Shown piece after piece: positions 43,770 through 54,000 of a stretch of DNA of 64,000 nucleotides (its first letter is position 1; each line of letters opens with the position of its first letter). The stretch lies in contig BBDJ01000017.1 in NCBI GenBank assembly GCA_001312325.1, positions 39,034 to 103,033 on the forward strand, written 5' to 3'. The DNA is from Lysinibacillus pakistanensis (lineage in GTDB: Bacteria > Bacillota > Bacilli > Bacillales_A > Planococcaceae). The translations under genes were made by a program, and so were the position numbers. Under the pieces are notes generated by a model, which did no database searches, was not told the origin of the DNA, and was given only the letters and a program-made list of their open reading frames with translations.

Positions 43770-45101
43770 ATGGAAAAGTTAACGAATTTTTTCACAAATA
43801 TTATGAAGAAATATTTGCCAGATCCTTTTGTATTTGCAATTGGGTTAACATTAGTAACATTTGTTTTAGCATTAGTTGTTGAGGATATTAGCTTTGTAGA
43901 TTTAACGACAGCTGGGGTGGCGGATTTTGGGATTTACTAGCATTCACAACACAAATGGCCGTTATTCTTGCTATGGGTTATGTACTAGCTACAGCTCCTA
44001 TCACTGATAAATTTTTAAATAAAATTGCCAGTATGGTTCATACACCTAAGACTGCAATTATAGTGGCAACACTTGTAGGCGGTATTGGTAGTTATTTAAA
44101 CTGGGGTTTTGGTTTAGTAATTGGTGGGATTATTGCGAAAAAATTAGCATTACAAGTTAAGGGAGTTCATTATCCATTAATTATTGCTGCAGCATACTCT
44201 GGCTTTACTTTTTATGGATTAGGTTTATCAGCCTCTATCCCAATCCTCATTTCAACACCTGGGCATTTTTTTAGAGGAGTCAATGGGCCTAGTTACACTT
44301 ACTGAGACAATTTTCAGTGTACCAATGATTTTAACAACAATCGTCCTTTTAATTACATTACCTTTGTTTAATGCGATGCTACATCCTAAAGATCCAAGTA
44401 ATGTGATTGAAATTGATCCTGCATTATATGCGGATCAGCCTAAGGCAAAGTTAAATCTATTAGAAGAGAATACACTGGCTAATAAATTAAATAATAGCCG
44501 TATTTTAGCATATGCAATAGGTATTCTTGGACTAATTTACATTGTTATTTATTTTACAAATGGCAGTTCGCTAAATTTAAATATATTAAACTTCATTATT
44601 TTATTCGTGGGAATTATTTTACTAGGTACACCTGCAAAATATGCTGAGCATTTAGCAGATGGTATTAAAACAATTTCAGGGATTGTACTACAATTCCCGT
44701 TTTACGCAGGTATCATGGCTATTATGGCTGCATCTGGTTTAGTAGATACGATTGCCAAAGTATTCGTTGATTTATCAAATGAACAAACATTACCGTTTTG
44801 GGGCTTAATTAGTTCCTTCTTTATAAATTTCTTTGCACCATCTGCGGGTGGTCACTGGGCGGTTCAAGGACCATTTATGATTGATGCAGCAAAAGAATTA
44901 GGGACATCTTTAGCGGAAACATCTATGTCTGTTATGTTAGGGAATGCTTGGAACGATCTAGTACAGCCATTCTGGATATTACCAGCATTAGCACTTTCAC
45001 GTTTAAAGCTAAAAGATATTATGGGCTTCCTTGTTATGATTATGTTCTTTGTTGGGATTATCTATATTATTGCTACTTTAGCTTGGTCATACTTATTTTA
45101 G
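43770..45101 (+). CDS. AtoE-family short-chain fatty acid transporter
   Basis: About 444 residues, around a dozen membrane segments. The N-terminus LPDPFVFAIGLTLVTF, GGGFWDLLAFTTQMA, LNWGFGLVIGG, FFAPSAGGHWAVQGPFM and NAWNDLVQPFWILPAL are AtoE hallmarks. Breaks: a lost G in the G4 near 43915-43918 and an extra T in T7 near 44265-44271. ATG behind GGGGGAG. It would import a short organic acid for the CoA-transferase. Confidence 0.9.
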
Positions 45102-45220
45102 TAGACAGAGAGCCTTTATCTTCATTTAGCAAATGTTTTCTGAAGCGAAAGCAAAGCGGCAGCTACAATTACGCCAACGCGAAATTGATTTGAAGGCTCT
45201 CCAAACAAGGGGGAGTATGA

Positions 45221-45854
45221 ATGTCTATCATGTATCAAGCCCTCTTAGTAGAAGGGGCTTTAACAAAAAAAGAATAAAGCATTACTAATGGTTGGGTTAT
45301 TTGCGGCTAGACGTGAAGAAAAGGAAATGATGTATTGTGTAGAGTTAGCAGTTGAAGCAGGCAATAGCGTTGTTGAAATTGCGGAGCTTATTGCATCAGC
45401 AATTATTTCAAGGGGTATTCCAACTTGGTTGTCTGGTATAGAGGCTATTGCATATGCAATTAGTCTTTCAGGTGAAAGCACAATCCCTCTAGTAAGTAAA
45501 GATGATGTAGCTACATTTTCTTCACAGCAGGAATGTATAAACTATTATCAATCAGAGTTTGAGGTTGTGCCGAATTGGATTCAATATTTAATTGAATATG
45601 CGCCAGATATATTGTTGAAGTATAGCAATCTTCGTACGACTTCTCTACGTGATGGGGCAGTATCACGTTTGCTAAAGGAATTATTATTATATGCCATTAA
45701 TGTTTGTGATGCATATGACAAGGGGATTTCAATCCATAAATCAAATGCCTTAGTACTTGGAGCAAATGCTGTTATGTTTGACGAGATCAAAGCACTGTGT
45801 ATTTATGCAGTTGGTTTAAAAGCCATTTGGAATGATACCGATAGAAAAGCTTAA
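45221..45854 (+). CDS. Second CMD/AhpD-like protein of the cluster
   Basis: About 210 residues. Starts MSIMYQALLVEGALT; the TKKNKALLMVGLFAARREEKEMMYCVELAVEAGNS region and LLKELLLYAINVCDAYDKGISIHKSNALVLGA are two CMD-like helical repeats. The redox CxxC is not conserved. ATG at 45221 behind AAGGGGGAG. The A7 near 45263-45269 breaks the frame; A6 restores TKKNKALLMVG. Its job is unknown, but it and the 40-kb copy may form one complex. Confidence 0.65.
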
Positions 45855-45869
45855 AAAGGGGATTTAACC

Positions 45870-46756
45870 ATGAAACGAGTTCTAATCATTGGTGGGGGCT
45901 TTATGGGCTCTGCAGTTGCAAAATATTTAGAACAAAATAATGTAAGCGTATTCCTATATGAGCCAGATGTAGAAAGATTACAACAGTTAAAGAAACAGCC
46001 TGAATTTCAAAATATTACTTTTCTGCATCAACTTGAAAAAATAGATGGCTTAAATTATGTCATAGAAGCCATTATAGAAAATTTACAGGTCAAACAAACT
46101 TTATTCGAACAATTAGATTCATTCTTTTCAAAAGATATAACGTTTTGTACCAATACATCGAGCTTTCTTATTAGTGAAGTGGCTGAAAAAAATGGTGCAT
46201 AAAGAGCGCTTGATAGGAACACATTTTTTTTCGCCAGCTCATATCACACCTTTAGTAGAGGTCATTCCTAGTCCTTATACAGCAAAGGAAGTAGCAAACG
46301 ATATAATGCTGTTTTTACAAGATACTAAGAAAAAAACCTGTACTACTAAAACGAGAAATTGAAGGTTTTGTAGCAAACCGTTTACAAAGTGCACTTGCAC
46401 GTGAGGCAATGTCATTAGTTGAGAGGGGAATCGTTTCTGCGCAGGAGTTAGATTTTATCGCTAAAATGAGCATAGGTGTTCGTCTAGCAGACACAGGACC
46501 ACTCGAACAACGAGACATTAACGGATTAGATACACATTATGCTATTGCCAATTACGTTTACCCAACGTTGGAGAATAGGACAGAGCCTTTAACAATCCAT
46601 CAAGATAAAATCAATGCGAAGCAATTAGGTATGAAAACAGAGCAAGGCTTTTATAATTGGTCATCCATTGATAAACAACAGTACTTAGCAAAAAAAGGAA
46701 AAGACATTGAGGGATATAATAAAGCTAATTCAATAGCAGTAGCTGTCAAAAGTTGA
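45870..46756 (+). CDS. 3-hydroxyacyl-CoA dehydrogenase family enzyme
   Basis: About 295 residues. N-terminal NAD motif [16 protein letters not shown], the [15 protein letters not shown] and [18 protein letters not shown] blocks with the catalytic His, and a C-terminal helical domain ([22 protein letters not shown]). Breaks: A7 near 46186-46192 and A7 near 46330-46336, repaired to [13 protein letters not shown] and [15 protein letters not shown]. The family includes 3-hydroxybutyryl-CoA and carnitine dehydrogenases. It would oxidise the hydroxy group before thiolysis. Confidence 0.87.
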
Positions 46757-46776
46757 ATAGGAGTTGACCTGAAAGT

Positions 46777-47842
46777 ATGGAATATCAAGCATTAGTAAAA
46801 TGTACATCAGAGAAAAAAAGATGTTCAATTTAAAACATATAAAGTCCCTGAATTAAAGCACAATGAGTGTTTATTAAAGGTAAATGCAGTTGGAATATGC
46901 GGTAGTGATCTTCATATGTATGATGGCCATGGTGGATATGACTGGGTCAATTATCCATTAGTATTAGGACATGAAGTCACAGGGGTGGTTATGAAACTAG
47001 GTGATGATGTTCATCCTTCTTTCTTAAATAAAAGAGTAGTTGTTAATCCTTATAAAAGCTGTGGTATTTGTGATTTTTGTAGGAACGGTGACACGAATTG
47101 TTGTGATTTTAATGACTATAAATTTGTAAAAACACCCTCCGAGGCATTGCGCTACGGATTCCGTGAAGATGGCGGGATGGCAGAATATATGGTAGTAGAT
47201 AGCCGTAACATTATTGTTATAGATGATGCAGTATCCGATCAGGTGGCGGCAATCTCAGAAGCATTAGCAGTAAGTTATACCACAGTGCTAAAGATTCCTG
47301 GGTTTGAGAAGAAATCCATACTGGTAGTTGGACCAGGACCGATAGGATTAGGTGTAGCAGCTATATTAGTGGGGTCAGGAAATAAAGAAGTTCATATGCT
47401 AGGCGTATTAAAGGATCAAAGTCGCCTACAATTAGCGAAAAATATAGGCGTACAAGCAACATTCACCTCTTCAAATGAATTAGTTGATGATATGTTTTCT
47501 GGTTACGATGCGATTATTGATTGTTCAGGTCACCCAACTATCCCTACTGCGGCGATCCGTTTACTCAAGCGAGGTGGGCAACTTGTACTTGTAGGTATTA
47601 ATTCAGTTGAGTTTTCTGTGCCCATGGATCAAATTGTACGTGGTGAGATTATGATTAAAGGAAGCTATGGCATTACACAGGAGAATTACGAAGCTATATT
47701 GCAGATGGCAGCAAATCCGAACTTCCCTTTCCAACAATTGATCGCTTGTACAGTACCATTTAAAGACAGCATACAGGGCTTTGAAAGTGCGTTAAATAAA
47801 GTAAGTGGCAAGGTCGTTATTGAGTTTAAGGAGGAGATATAG
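46777..47842 (+). CDS. Zinc-dependent alcohol/polyol dehydrogenase (MDR family)
   Basis: About 355 residues. Catalytic zinc ligands in VGICGSDLH and LGHE, structural zinc cluster CGICDFCRNGDTNCC, and NAD motif VVGPGPIGLGVAAILVG. ATG at 46777; a premature stop comes from an A7 near 46814-46820 (A6 gives SEKKDVQFKTYKV). It resembles threonine or sorbitol dehydrogenases. Its stop abuts the next gene start. Confidence 0.9.
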
Positions 47843-48525
47843 ATGAAGATTGTTGATTTAACTTTAGAAATTTATGACGGCTTAGTTTCATACACATCTC
47901 ACCCACCAATTGCTATTCAAGAGGAATCTACCTTTGAAAACTCTGGTCACCGTTATATTGAACCATGTGAGGGCTTTGAATCACGCTTTTTACGTATGTC
48001 AGACCATAGTGGAACACATATTGATGCACCAATCCACTTTATTAGAAACGGTGAATCGACTGCTGAAATGGACTTAACTAAGACATTCGGTGAAGCAGTT
48101 CTATTAGATGTATCTTCTATTAAAAAACCATATGAGCCAGTAACAGCAGAGTTGTTGAAACATGCAGAAGAGACACAGGGAGTTTCTGTGAATCCTGGTG
48201 ATATTGTTATTGTGCGTACTCGAACTGAAAAATGGGGAGAGGGAGACTTTTTTTGCAGAGCATGCATTCGCAACCTGTGCTGGTGATTGGTTGTTGGAGA
48301 AGCAGGTAAAATGTATTGGTCTAGATTTAGCCAATATTGATGTACATGACAATATGAAACGTGAGGTACATTTAAAGCTGTTAAGTGCACCTATATATAT
48401 AGTAGAAAACCTAGTAAATCTTGAACAACTACCTTTGCATGAACATTTTACTTTTATGGCATTACCACTGAAATTAAAAAAATGCAACAGCCTCACCAGT
48501 TAGAGCTGTTGCCTTTCTTAAATAA
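47843..48525 (+). CDS. Cyclase/kynurenine-formamidase-type metal hydrolase
   Basis: About 227 residues. The zinc motif HSGTHIDAPIHF and the C-terminal SPVRAVAFL match the cyclase (arylformamidase-like) family. Starts at ATG directly after the dehydrogenase stop. Breaks: T7 near 48248-48254 (GDFFAEHAFATCAG after repair) and A7 near 48475-48481 (LKLKNATASPVRAVAFLK). Members hydrolyse formamides or cyclic amides and esters. Last gene of the cluster. Confidence 0.82.
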
Positions 48526-48572
48526 TTAGCATTGCGATGTTTAATGATTTACAAAAAAAAGATAAATAAAAC

Positions 48573-48605
48573 AAAGTAGTATGCTGATTATTAGCATACT
48601 ATTTT
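48573..48605. repeat. 33-bp direct repeat, copy 1 (hairpin)
   Basis: Exact match to 49289-49321. Contains AGTATGCT and AGCATACT arms with a seven-base loop, followed by ATTTT, so each copy can act as a weak terminator. Confidence 0.85.
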
Positions 48606-48654
48606 CATAGTGTTGAAAAACTAAATGGTCAAGGATACCTTTGTGAATATTTAG

Positions 48655-48800
48655 TCAAAATGAAGATGATTTCCGTTCCAGGCTACTCGCTTTCCTGTGG
48701 GCGAGCGACGAGCCGCTTCCTGCGCTGACGCTCCGTGCAGGGTCTCGTCTGTCTCGCTATCCCACGGGAGTCGAGTAGCCTTGCACTCCAATCAGCAATA
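48655..48800. repeat. Structured intergenic repeat, copy A
   Basis: Ends GATTTCCGTTCCAGGC and GCACTCCAATCAGC. Between them nested arms pair: GGCTACTCG with CGAGTAGCC, and CCTGTGGG with CCCACGGG, with CGAGCGACGAG near CTCGTCTGTCTCG. GC-rich and clearly foreign to its AT-rich surroundings. Similar elements with the same ends occur in many Bacillus and Lysinibacillus genomes (from memory). Confidence 0.8.
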
Positions 48801-49083
48801 GTGTAGAACTTTAAATATTTTCTTCCCTCAAAAGTAAAATAAAAACATTTTACTCACCATCATTAAATGGATAGAATAGTGGTACAATTCTATAGCTGTC
48901 AACCTACATTCTATGCATAAAACTACTTTTTCACATTACATAAAAAGCCACTTATTACTGTCGCTCTGCATTCACATAGAAAAATGTTATCAAAGCTCCA
49001 TTTTTGCACAATATAGTGATGGCTAAGTCTTCAAATTTATCACTATTAATTTGTGTGAAATGCCAGAAGAAAATACTATGAGC

Positions 49084-49216
49084 AGTGGTTGATTGGAGTG
49101 TAGACTGAGTGACTCCTCGGGGATTCAGCGTCACAGGTGAGACCCTGGAGCGAGGAGTGAAGCGGCTCATCGGACGCCCCCAGGAAAGCACTCAGTCGGA
49201 ACGGAGATCAACCCCT
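49084..49216. repeat. Structured intergenic repeat, copy B (inverted)
   Basis: Same element in the opposite orientation: begins GTTGATTGGAGTG and ends GGAACGGAGATCAAC. Arms GACTGAGTG/CACTCAGTC and CTCCTCG/CGAGGAG pair. Interior sequence differs from copy A while the fold is kept, the pattern of compensatory change. Confidence 0.8.
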
Positions 49217-49288
49217 CGTTTTGAAAAAGGACTATACTTTTAATTTGTCACCTTGATTTCATTGACATAATAGTATTTCAACAACATG

Positions 49289-49321
49289 AAAGTAGTATGC
49301 TGATTATTAGCATACTATTTT
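49289..49321. repeat. 33-bp direct repeat, copy 2
   Basis: Identical to 48573-48605. The pair brackets both structured elements and about 700 bp. Confidence 0.85.
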
Positions 49322-49421
49322 TTTATTTAATTATGGATGTTTTATGACTGATGAACAAAAATATAAAAAGATTAGCAAAAATACATGTACTCTAACATAA
49401 AGATTTGTTATCATTTTATTT

Positions 49422-49440
49422 GATAATGATTATCATTATC
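49422..49440. promoter_or_regulatory. Fur box upstream of ycgT
   Basis: GATAATGATTATCATTATC matches the 19-base Fur consensus at all but one position and overlaps the likely promoter (TATAAT at about 49442). Expression of ycgT should be released by iron limitation. Confidence 0.9.
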
Positions 49441-49594
49441 GTATAATGTGTAATATAGAGGATATATAGCATCTTTAGAGAATTTGGCAAGGGGATGCTT
49501 GTGTTCCCTTTAAGAAATTGAAAAAAAGAAAGTAAGGATAAATTTATTTTTTTTAACGAAATATGTTGTGACACAGAGGAAAGGGTGTATGTAA

Positions 49595-50648
49595 TTGTTA
49601 GAACAAGAATTATTTGATGTAACTATAATTGGCGGTGGTCCAGCAGGTTTATATTCAGCATTTTACAGTGGCTTACGTGAGATGAAAACTAAGCTTATCG
49701 AATCACAGCCTCAGCTTGGTGGAAAAATTCATGTCTATCCGGAAAAAATGATTTGGGACGTTGGTGGTGTAACACCAATTACAGGAGGACAGTTAATTGA
49801 ACAATTAATCGAACAGGCAATGACCTTCAATCCTTCTGTGTACACAAATGAGAAAGTAACTACTATTTCAAAAAATGAAGAAGGAATTTTCATTATTACT
49901 GCTGAATCTGGAAATATTCATTATTCAAAGACAGTAATAGTTGCTATCGGTGGTGGGATTTTAAATCCTCAACGAATAGAGATTGAGGGTGCAGAGCGAT
50001 TTGAGGTATCCAATTTAAATTATACGATTAAATCCTATGAAAAATTTAAGGATAAGGCTGTTATTATTTCAGGTGGTGGCAATACGGCAGTAGATTGGGC
50101 ACTGGAATTAATGGAAGTTGCCTCTAAAGTATATTTAACGTATCGTAAGGACACGCTTTCTGCTCATGAGGCTCAAATTACTGAGCTATTAAATAGTACA
50201 ATTGAATGTCATTTTAATTCTGAAATTACAAAGCTTATTGCAGACGATGAAGAAGGTGTGATTAAAGCTGTTTCCCTAACAAATTATGAAACAGGGCAAG
50301 TAAATGAAATTCCAATTGATGAAGTTGTTATTAGTCATGGCTATGTTAGAGATAAGGAGCTATTAGATAATAGTCCATTAGACATTGAGCGAAAAAAATG
50401 ATTATTTTATTGCTGGAACGATTCATAGTGAATCCTCTATTCCTGGTCTTTATGGGGCTGGGGATATTTTACAGCATAACGGGAAAATTCATTTAATTGC
50501 AGCAACTTTTCATGACGCCCTTCATGCGGTAAATAGTGCGAAAAAATTCATTCAACCAGATGCATCAGAGGGTGGTATTGTTTCCTCGCATAATGATATT
50601 TTCAAACAACGCAATCGTTTGCTCTTAAAGGAAAGCTTAAAACGATAA
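49595..50648 (+). CDS. ycgT: Ferredoxin-NADP+ reductase-like flavoprotein (YcgT/YumC type)
   Basis: About 350 residues. TrxR-like FAD motif VTIIGGGPAGLYSAFY, PQLGGKIHVYPEK, NADPH motif VIISGGGNTAVDWALELM and the end LYGAGDILQHNGKIHLIAATFHDALHAVNSAKKFI. There is no CxxC, as in the ferredoxin-NADP+ reductase branch. TTG at 49595 behind AAAGGGTG. The A7 near 50392-50398 breaks the frame; A6 gives DIERKNDYFIAGT. With the Fur box, the B. subtilis paralogue YcgT (Fur regulon) is the best match. It probably supplies electrons for iron release or use. Confidence 0.88.
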
Positions 50649-50660
50649 CTGTTTTAAATT

Positions 50661-50723
50661 AGTCATGTTTTTAAAAAGGTTATGGGTTTATCACCTACTG
50701 AATTTCGTATGCATAAGAAATAA
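50661..50723 (+). pseudogene. AraC-regulator C-terminal remnant
   Basis: Just after ycgT an open stretch reads SHVFKKVMGLSPTEFRMHKK and a stop, the canonical end of an AraC helix-turn-helix domain. An in-frame stop lies two codons upstream, so only this tail is left. It indicates deletion or recombination of a former AraC gene next to the iron-regulated gene. Confidence 0.7.
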
Positions 50724-50725
50724 CA

Positions 50726-50766
50726 AACATCTGACAAAAAAATAATTTTCGTCAGATGTTTTTTTG
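50726..50766 (+). terminator. Terminator after ycgT and the AraC remnant
   Basis: AACATCTGAC (50726-50735) pairs with GTCAGATGTT (50751-50760), followed by T7. It presumably belonged to the lost AraC gene. Confidence 0.88.
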
Positions 50767-50835
50767 CATAAAAAAACATAGCTTTCACTTTTTTTGGACA
50801 ACCTAAGTTAGAAAAAATGGTATGAGGTGATGGTT

Positions 50836-52349
50836 ATGAATATCGAGAGGTCATCTGAATGGGAAGAGGGCTTCATCAATCGATTAAATCATCTTGAGAA
50901 ATGGGATAGCTGGACATTATATAAGATGAATTATGACATTGTAAAAATGAAATTGATTCCTGAATTTACGGGATTACAGGCAACAAAATATTTACCCAAT
51001 TTAAAGCCACTGACACATCAACTAGAGGCGGCTAAAACAGTGATTGAACGCATGAATGGAAAAGCAATTTTAGGTGATGAGGTGGGACTTGGTAAAACAA
51101 TCGAAGCAGGTTTGATTTTAAAGGAATATCTTATTCGGGGACTTGTCAAAAGAGCACTTATACTAGCGCCAGCCTCTCTTATTAATCAATGGGTGGAAGA
51201 ATTAAATAGTAAGTTTCATATTCCAGCCATCGCTTATAAAAAAAATTGTCCAATAGAGCGCTACGATGTACTTATTATGAGTATGGATACGGCGAAAAAA
51301 AAGCCCACACAGAGAGCGTATATATGAGCAGGATTATGACATGATTATTATTGACGAGGCACATAAATTAAAAAAATCATAAAACGAAAATATATGAATT
51401 TGTACAAAGCTTAAAGAAAAAGTTTTGTCTATTATTAACGGCTACACCTATTCAAAATGATGTTTTTGAATTATATTATCTTATTTCGTTATTAAAGCCT
51501 GGTCATCTAGGTAGCTATGAAACATTCCAATCTGCCTTCTCAGCTAGTAAGCATGATTTAGAGCATGATGATTATTTAAAAGAATTAGTGAATCAGGTGA
51601 TGGTGAGAAATAGGAGGGAAGATACTGGCATCGAATGGACGCAACGTCAAGTTCAAATTGTGCCCATCCAATTTACAAAAGAAGAGAAGGAAGTTTATGA
51701 TTTACTCGGAACGCTTCAAAATACGGGTTCGTTCACTTTAATTACATTGCAGAAAGAAATGTGTAGTAGCAAAGAGGCAACAGCTTTAACATTATCGAAA
51801 ATGCTTGAAGAGCACGCGGAGTCATCAAAAATAAAAAAATATTCTGGCAAAATTAATGGCTTTAGAAGTAAATACTAAGGCAGAAAAAAAACGCTAGAAA
51901 TTATTGAAAAAGCACAGGGGAAAGTGATTATCTTTACAGAATATAGAGCATCTCAATTGTATTTGCAGTGGTATTTACATTCTAAGGGAATCACAAGCGT
52001 ACTATTTAACGGGAAATTTAATAAAAGTAAACGTGATTATATGAAGCATTTATTTAAAGAGAGAGCGCAGGTTCTTATAGCGACAGAGGCAGGTGGCGAG
52101 GGAATAAACCTACAATTTTGTCATCATGTCATTAACTATGATTTGCCATGGAATCCTATGAAATTAGAGCAACGGATAGGCCGGGTTCATCGTTTGGGTC
52201 AGGAGCATGATGTGCATATTTATAATCTTGCTATCGAAAATACAATTGAAGAAAATATCTTAGCATTATTGCATACGAAAATTGATGTTTTTGAAAAGGT
52301 AGTGGGGGACTTAGATGCCATTTTAACAAACTTTAAAGAATCTGTCTGA
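50836..52349 (+). CDS. yqhH: SNF2-family ATP-dependent helicase YqhH
   Basis: About 500 residues with a full SNF2/RapA set: motif I LGDEVGLGKTIEAGL, motif II DEAH, motif III LTATPIQND, then NGKFNKSKRDYM, motif V ATEAGGEGINLQ and motif VI EQRIGRVHRLGQ. ATG at 50836 behind GAGGTG. Breaks: A8 near 51296, A7 near 51371, A7 near 51834 and A8 near 51884. B. subtilis yqhH is also next to yqhG. It should remodel protein-DNA complexes; the role in the cell is unknown. Confidence 0.88.
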
Positions 52350-52365
52350 TGTAGGAGGAAAAGTT

Positions 52366-53148
52366 ATGTATCCACAGCAAGTTCATAGTTACTTACGAGA
52401 GTTTTTTTACCGAAAATGATTGCACTATTTTGAGTGAGGATCGTCATTATCTTACTGTCCAATTAACAGTAGATATTGATAAAAAAAATTATGAACAGAC
52501 CTTTCTATTGGCAATATATAGAGGCGACAAATAGTGAGCCAAACCCTGCGCAAATTACATTTATTACAAATCAAACAACATCTTCTGCAAACTTATACGG
52601 TGAGGCCATTCATTTCGGTTCTCCAAGACTCAATCAGGTTTTTCAAGCGACAAGAGAGCTAGGAGCCTACGTGGAGATGTATGAGGTGGTAGATCCGACA
52701 ATCGGGCAGGCTATCTTAACACCTTGGTTAGGAATAAATTATAAAGTATCTTATTGCTGTGATCGTACAAAGGAAATGCTCTACTCCTTTGGCATAAATC
52801 TCTTAACAGGGGTTATTAAAAAGAATTTCCAAGAAACCTTATGTAAAACGTCACTAGAAACAGCTCCGGGAGAAAATGTATTTCATGTTCAACCTATTAT
52901 TAAGCCAATTCGAGCATTGCAAAGATTAGAGGCAGCCATTAATGCCATCATTGAACAAGATGACCATTCATGGGCCTTAGAAGCAAAAAAAGAGATGGCA
53001 GCGTGATCAACGTGTTCTAGATTACTTTTACGAGGATATAGATGACAAGCCAGAATGCTATGATATTGAAAAAAAAGCGTTAGAGGAACAATATGAGACA
53101 AAGATTAAAATAGACATTATTAATGGTGGGTTGTTTTATCTATACTAA
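52366..53148 (+). CDS. yqhG: YqhG family protein
   Basis: About 260 residues, closely like B. subtilis YqhG: IMNRPFYWQYIE, AIHFGSPRLNQVFQATRELG, LTPWLGINYKVSYCCDRTKE, DDHSWALEAKKRW and the end INGGLFYLY. Breaks: T7 near 52401-52407, A8 near 52483-52490 and A7 near 52984-52990. ATG behind GGAGG, 16 bp after yqhH. No known function; the pair is conserved as a unit. Confidence 0.88.
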
Positions 53149-53150
53149 GC

Positions 53151-53189
53151 AGGAGCTGTCCAAATAGAAAAGACAGCTCCTTGCTTTTT
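53151..53189. terminator. Terminator between yqhG and the ArsR gene
   Basis: AGGAGCTGTC (53151-53160) pairs with GACAGCTCCT (53172-53181), with T5 at 53185-53189 on the plus strand. It serves yqhG; the convergent ArsR gene ends in it. Confidence 0.85.
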
Positions 53190-53509
53190 ATTGTTCTTCT
53201 ACCATGTTTTGTAGCTGTGCTAATTTATTATCCCAGAATAAATCAAAGTATTGTAACCAATCCTCAAGTTCCTTCAGCTTTTCAACATGCAATGTATAAA
53301 TTTTTTTCCCTGCCCTTTTTCTGTGCAGATACTAGCTCAGCTTGCTCTAAAATAGTTAAATGCTTAACAACAGCAGTACGACTGATCGCAAAATTTTCAG
53401 CAATTAATGAGATCGGTTTATTACGTAAGGCTAGCAGTTGTAGGATATGACGTCTTGTTGGATCAGCAATTGCTTGAAATACATCATATTTTACTGCAGG
53501 CTGCGTCAT
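53188..53509 (-). CDS. ArsR-family winged-helix regulator
   Basis: About 106 residues: IADPTRRHILQLLALRNKPISLIAENFAISRTAVVKHLTILEQAELV is a classic ArsR domain; no metal-binding cysteine motif is present. ATG at 53509 overlaps the stop of the SRPBCC gene. The A7 near 53301-53307 breaks the frame; A6 gives GREKIYTLHVEKLKELEDWL, the extended tail common to the SRPBCC-linked subgroup. It likely represses its own operon. Confidence 0.88.
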
Positions 53510-53931
53510 TGTGATTCCACAGTTTCCTTTAATTTTTGAGTAACAATCATTGTCCAGCCACCATCCATAGTTTTACGAACAGCTTCAGCTGGTATATTCG
53601 CTTTCGGAATAATGTGTGATGCTTCCTTCCAGCCACCGTGTGTTAACGTAAATTCTGTTTGTTCACCGAGCTCTTTTAGCTCAAATGTTACAAACCAGCC
53701 ATCTGTATCCCAAGCGAAACGTACAAAATGGGGAGCATTCACTTGCTCCACCTTACATGGCGAAGGACCAAAAGGAGATTGAATCGTAAATTGATGTCCA
53801 TCAATTGGCTTAAAATCATTTGGCATCAGCCACGTAGCTATCTTTTCAGCATCTGTAACTGACTCCCACACCTTTTCAATTGGTGCATTAAGTTTTATTA
53901 CCTTCACAATATTGTCTAGCTTTTCAGTCAT
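53506..53931 (-). CDS. SRPBCC/AHSA1-family protein
   Basis: About 141 residues, intact. IVKVIKLNAPIEKVWESVTDAEKIATWLMPNDF and MDGGWTMIVTQKLKETVES match the AHA1/START-like SRPBCC fold, a hydrophobic-ligand binding barrel. The ATG at 53931 follows AAGGAG. It is first gene of a two-gene operon with an ArsR regulator, a common pairing. Confidence 0.86.
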   Translation of the reverse strand: MTEKLDNIVKVIKLNAPIEKVWESVTDAEKIATWLMPNDFKPIDGHQFTIQSPFGPSPCKVEQVNAPHFVRFAWDTDGWFVTFELKELGEQTEFTLTHGGWKEASHIIPKANIPAEAVRKTMDGGWTMIVTQKLKETVESQ

Positions 53932-53954
53932 TTTCTCATAACTCCTTTTCAAAA

Positions 53955-54000
53955 ATATAACCATAAGGTGTTACGAATATATAACACCTTATGGTTATAT
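53955..54000. promoter_or_regulatory. Long perfect palindrome upstream of the SRPBCC-ArsR operon
   Basis: Two 19-base arms (53955-53973 and 53982-54000, each holding ATAACCATAAGGTGTTA or its complement) flank an 8-base spacer. It sits 24 bp upstream of the operon's first codon and is the likely ArsR-type operator, possibly overlapping the promoter. Confidence 0.6.

Larger units (their letters stand above)
48526..49594. other. 1-kb intergenic region with repeats and a Fur box
   Basis: The region holds two copies of a 33-bp direct repeat, two large structured repeat elements in opposite orientation, and the promoter with Fur box of ycgT. No coding frame is supported in it; an open frame at 48955-49191 lies across a repeat and is not real. 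The separate parts are listed below. Confidence 0.7.
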
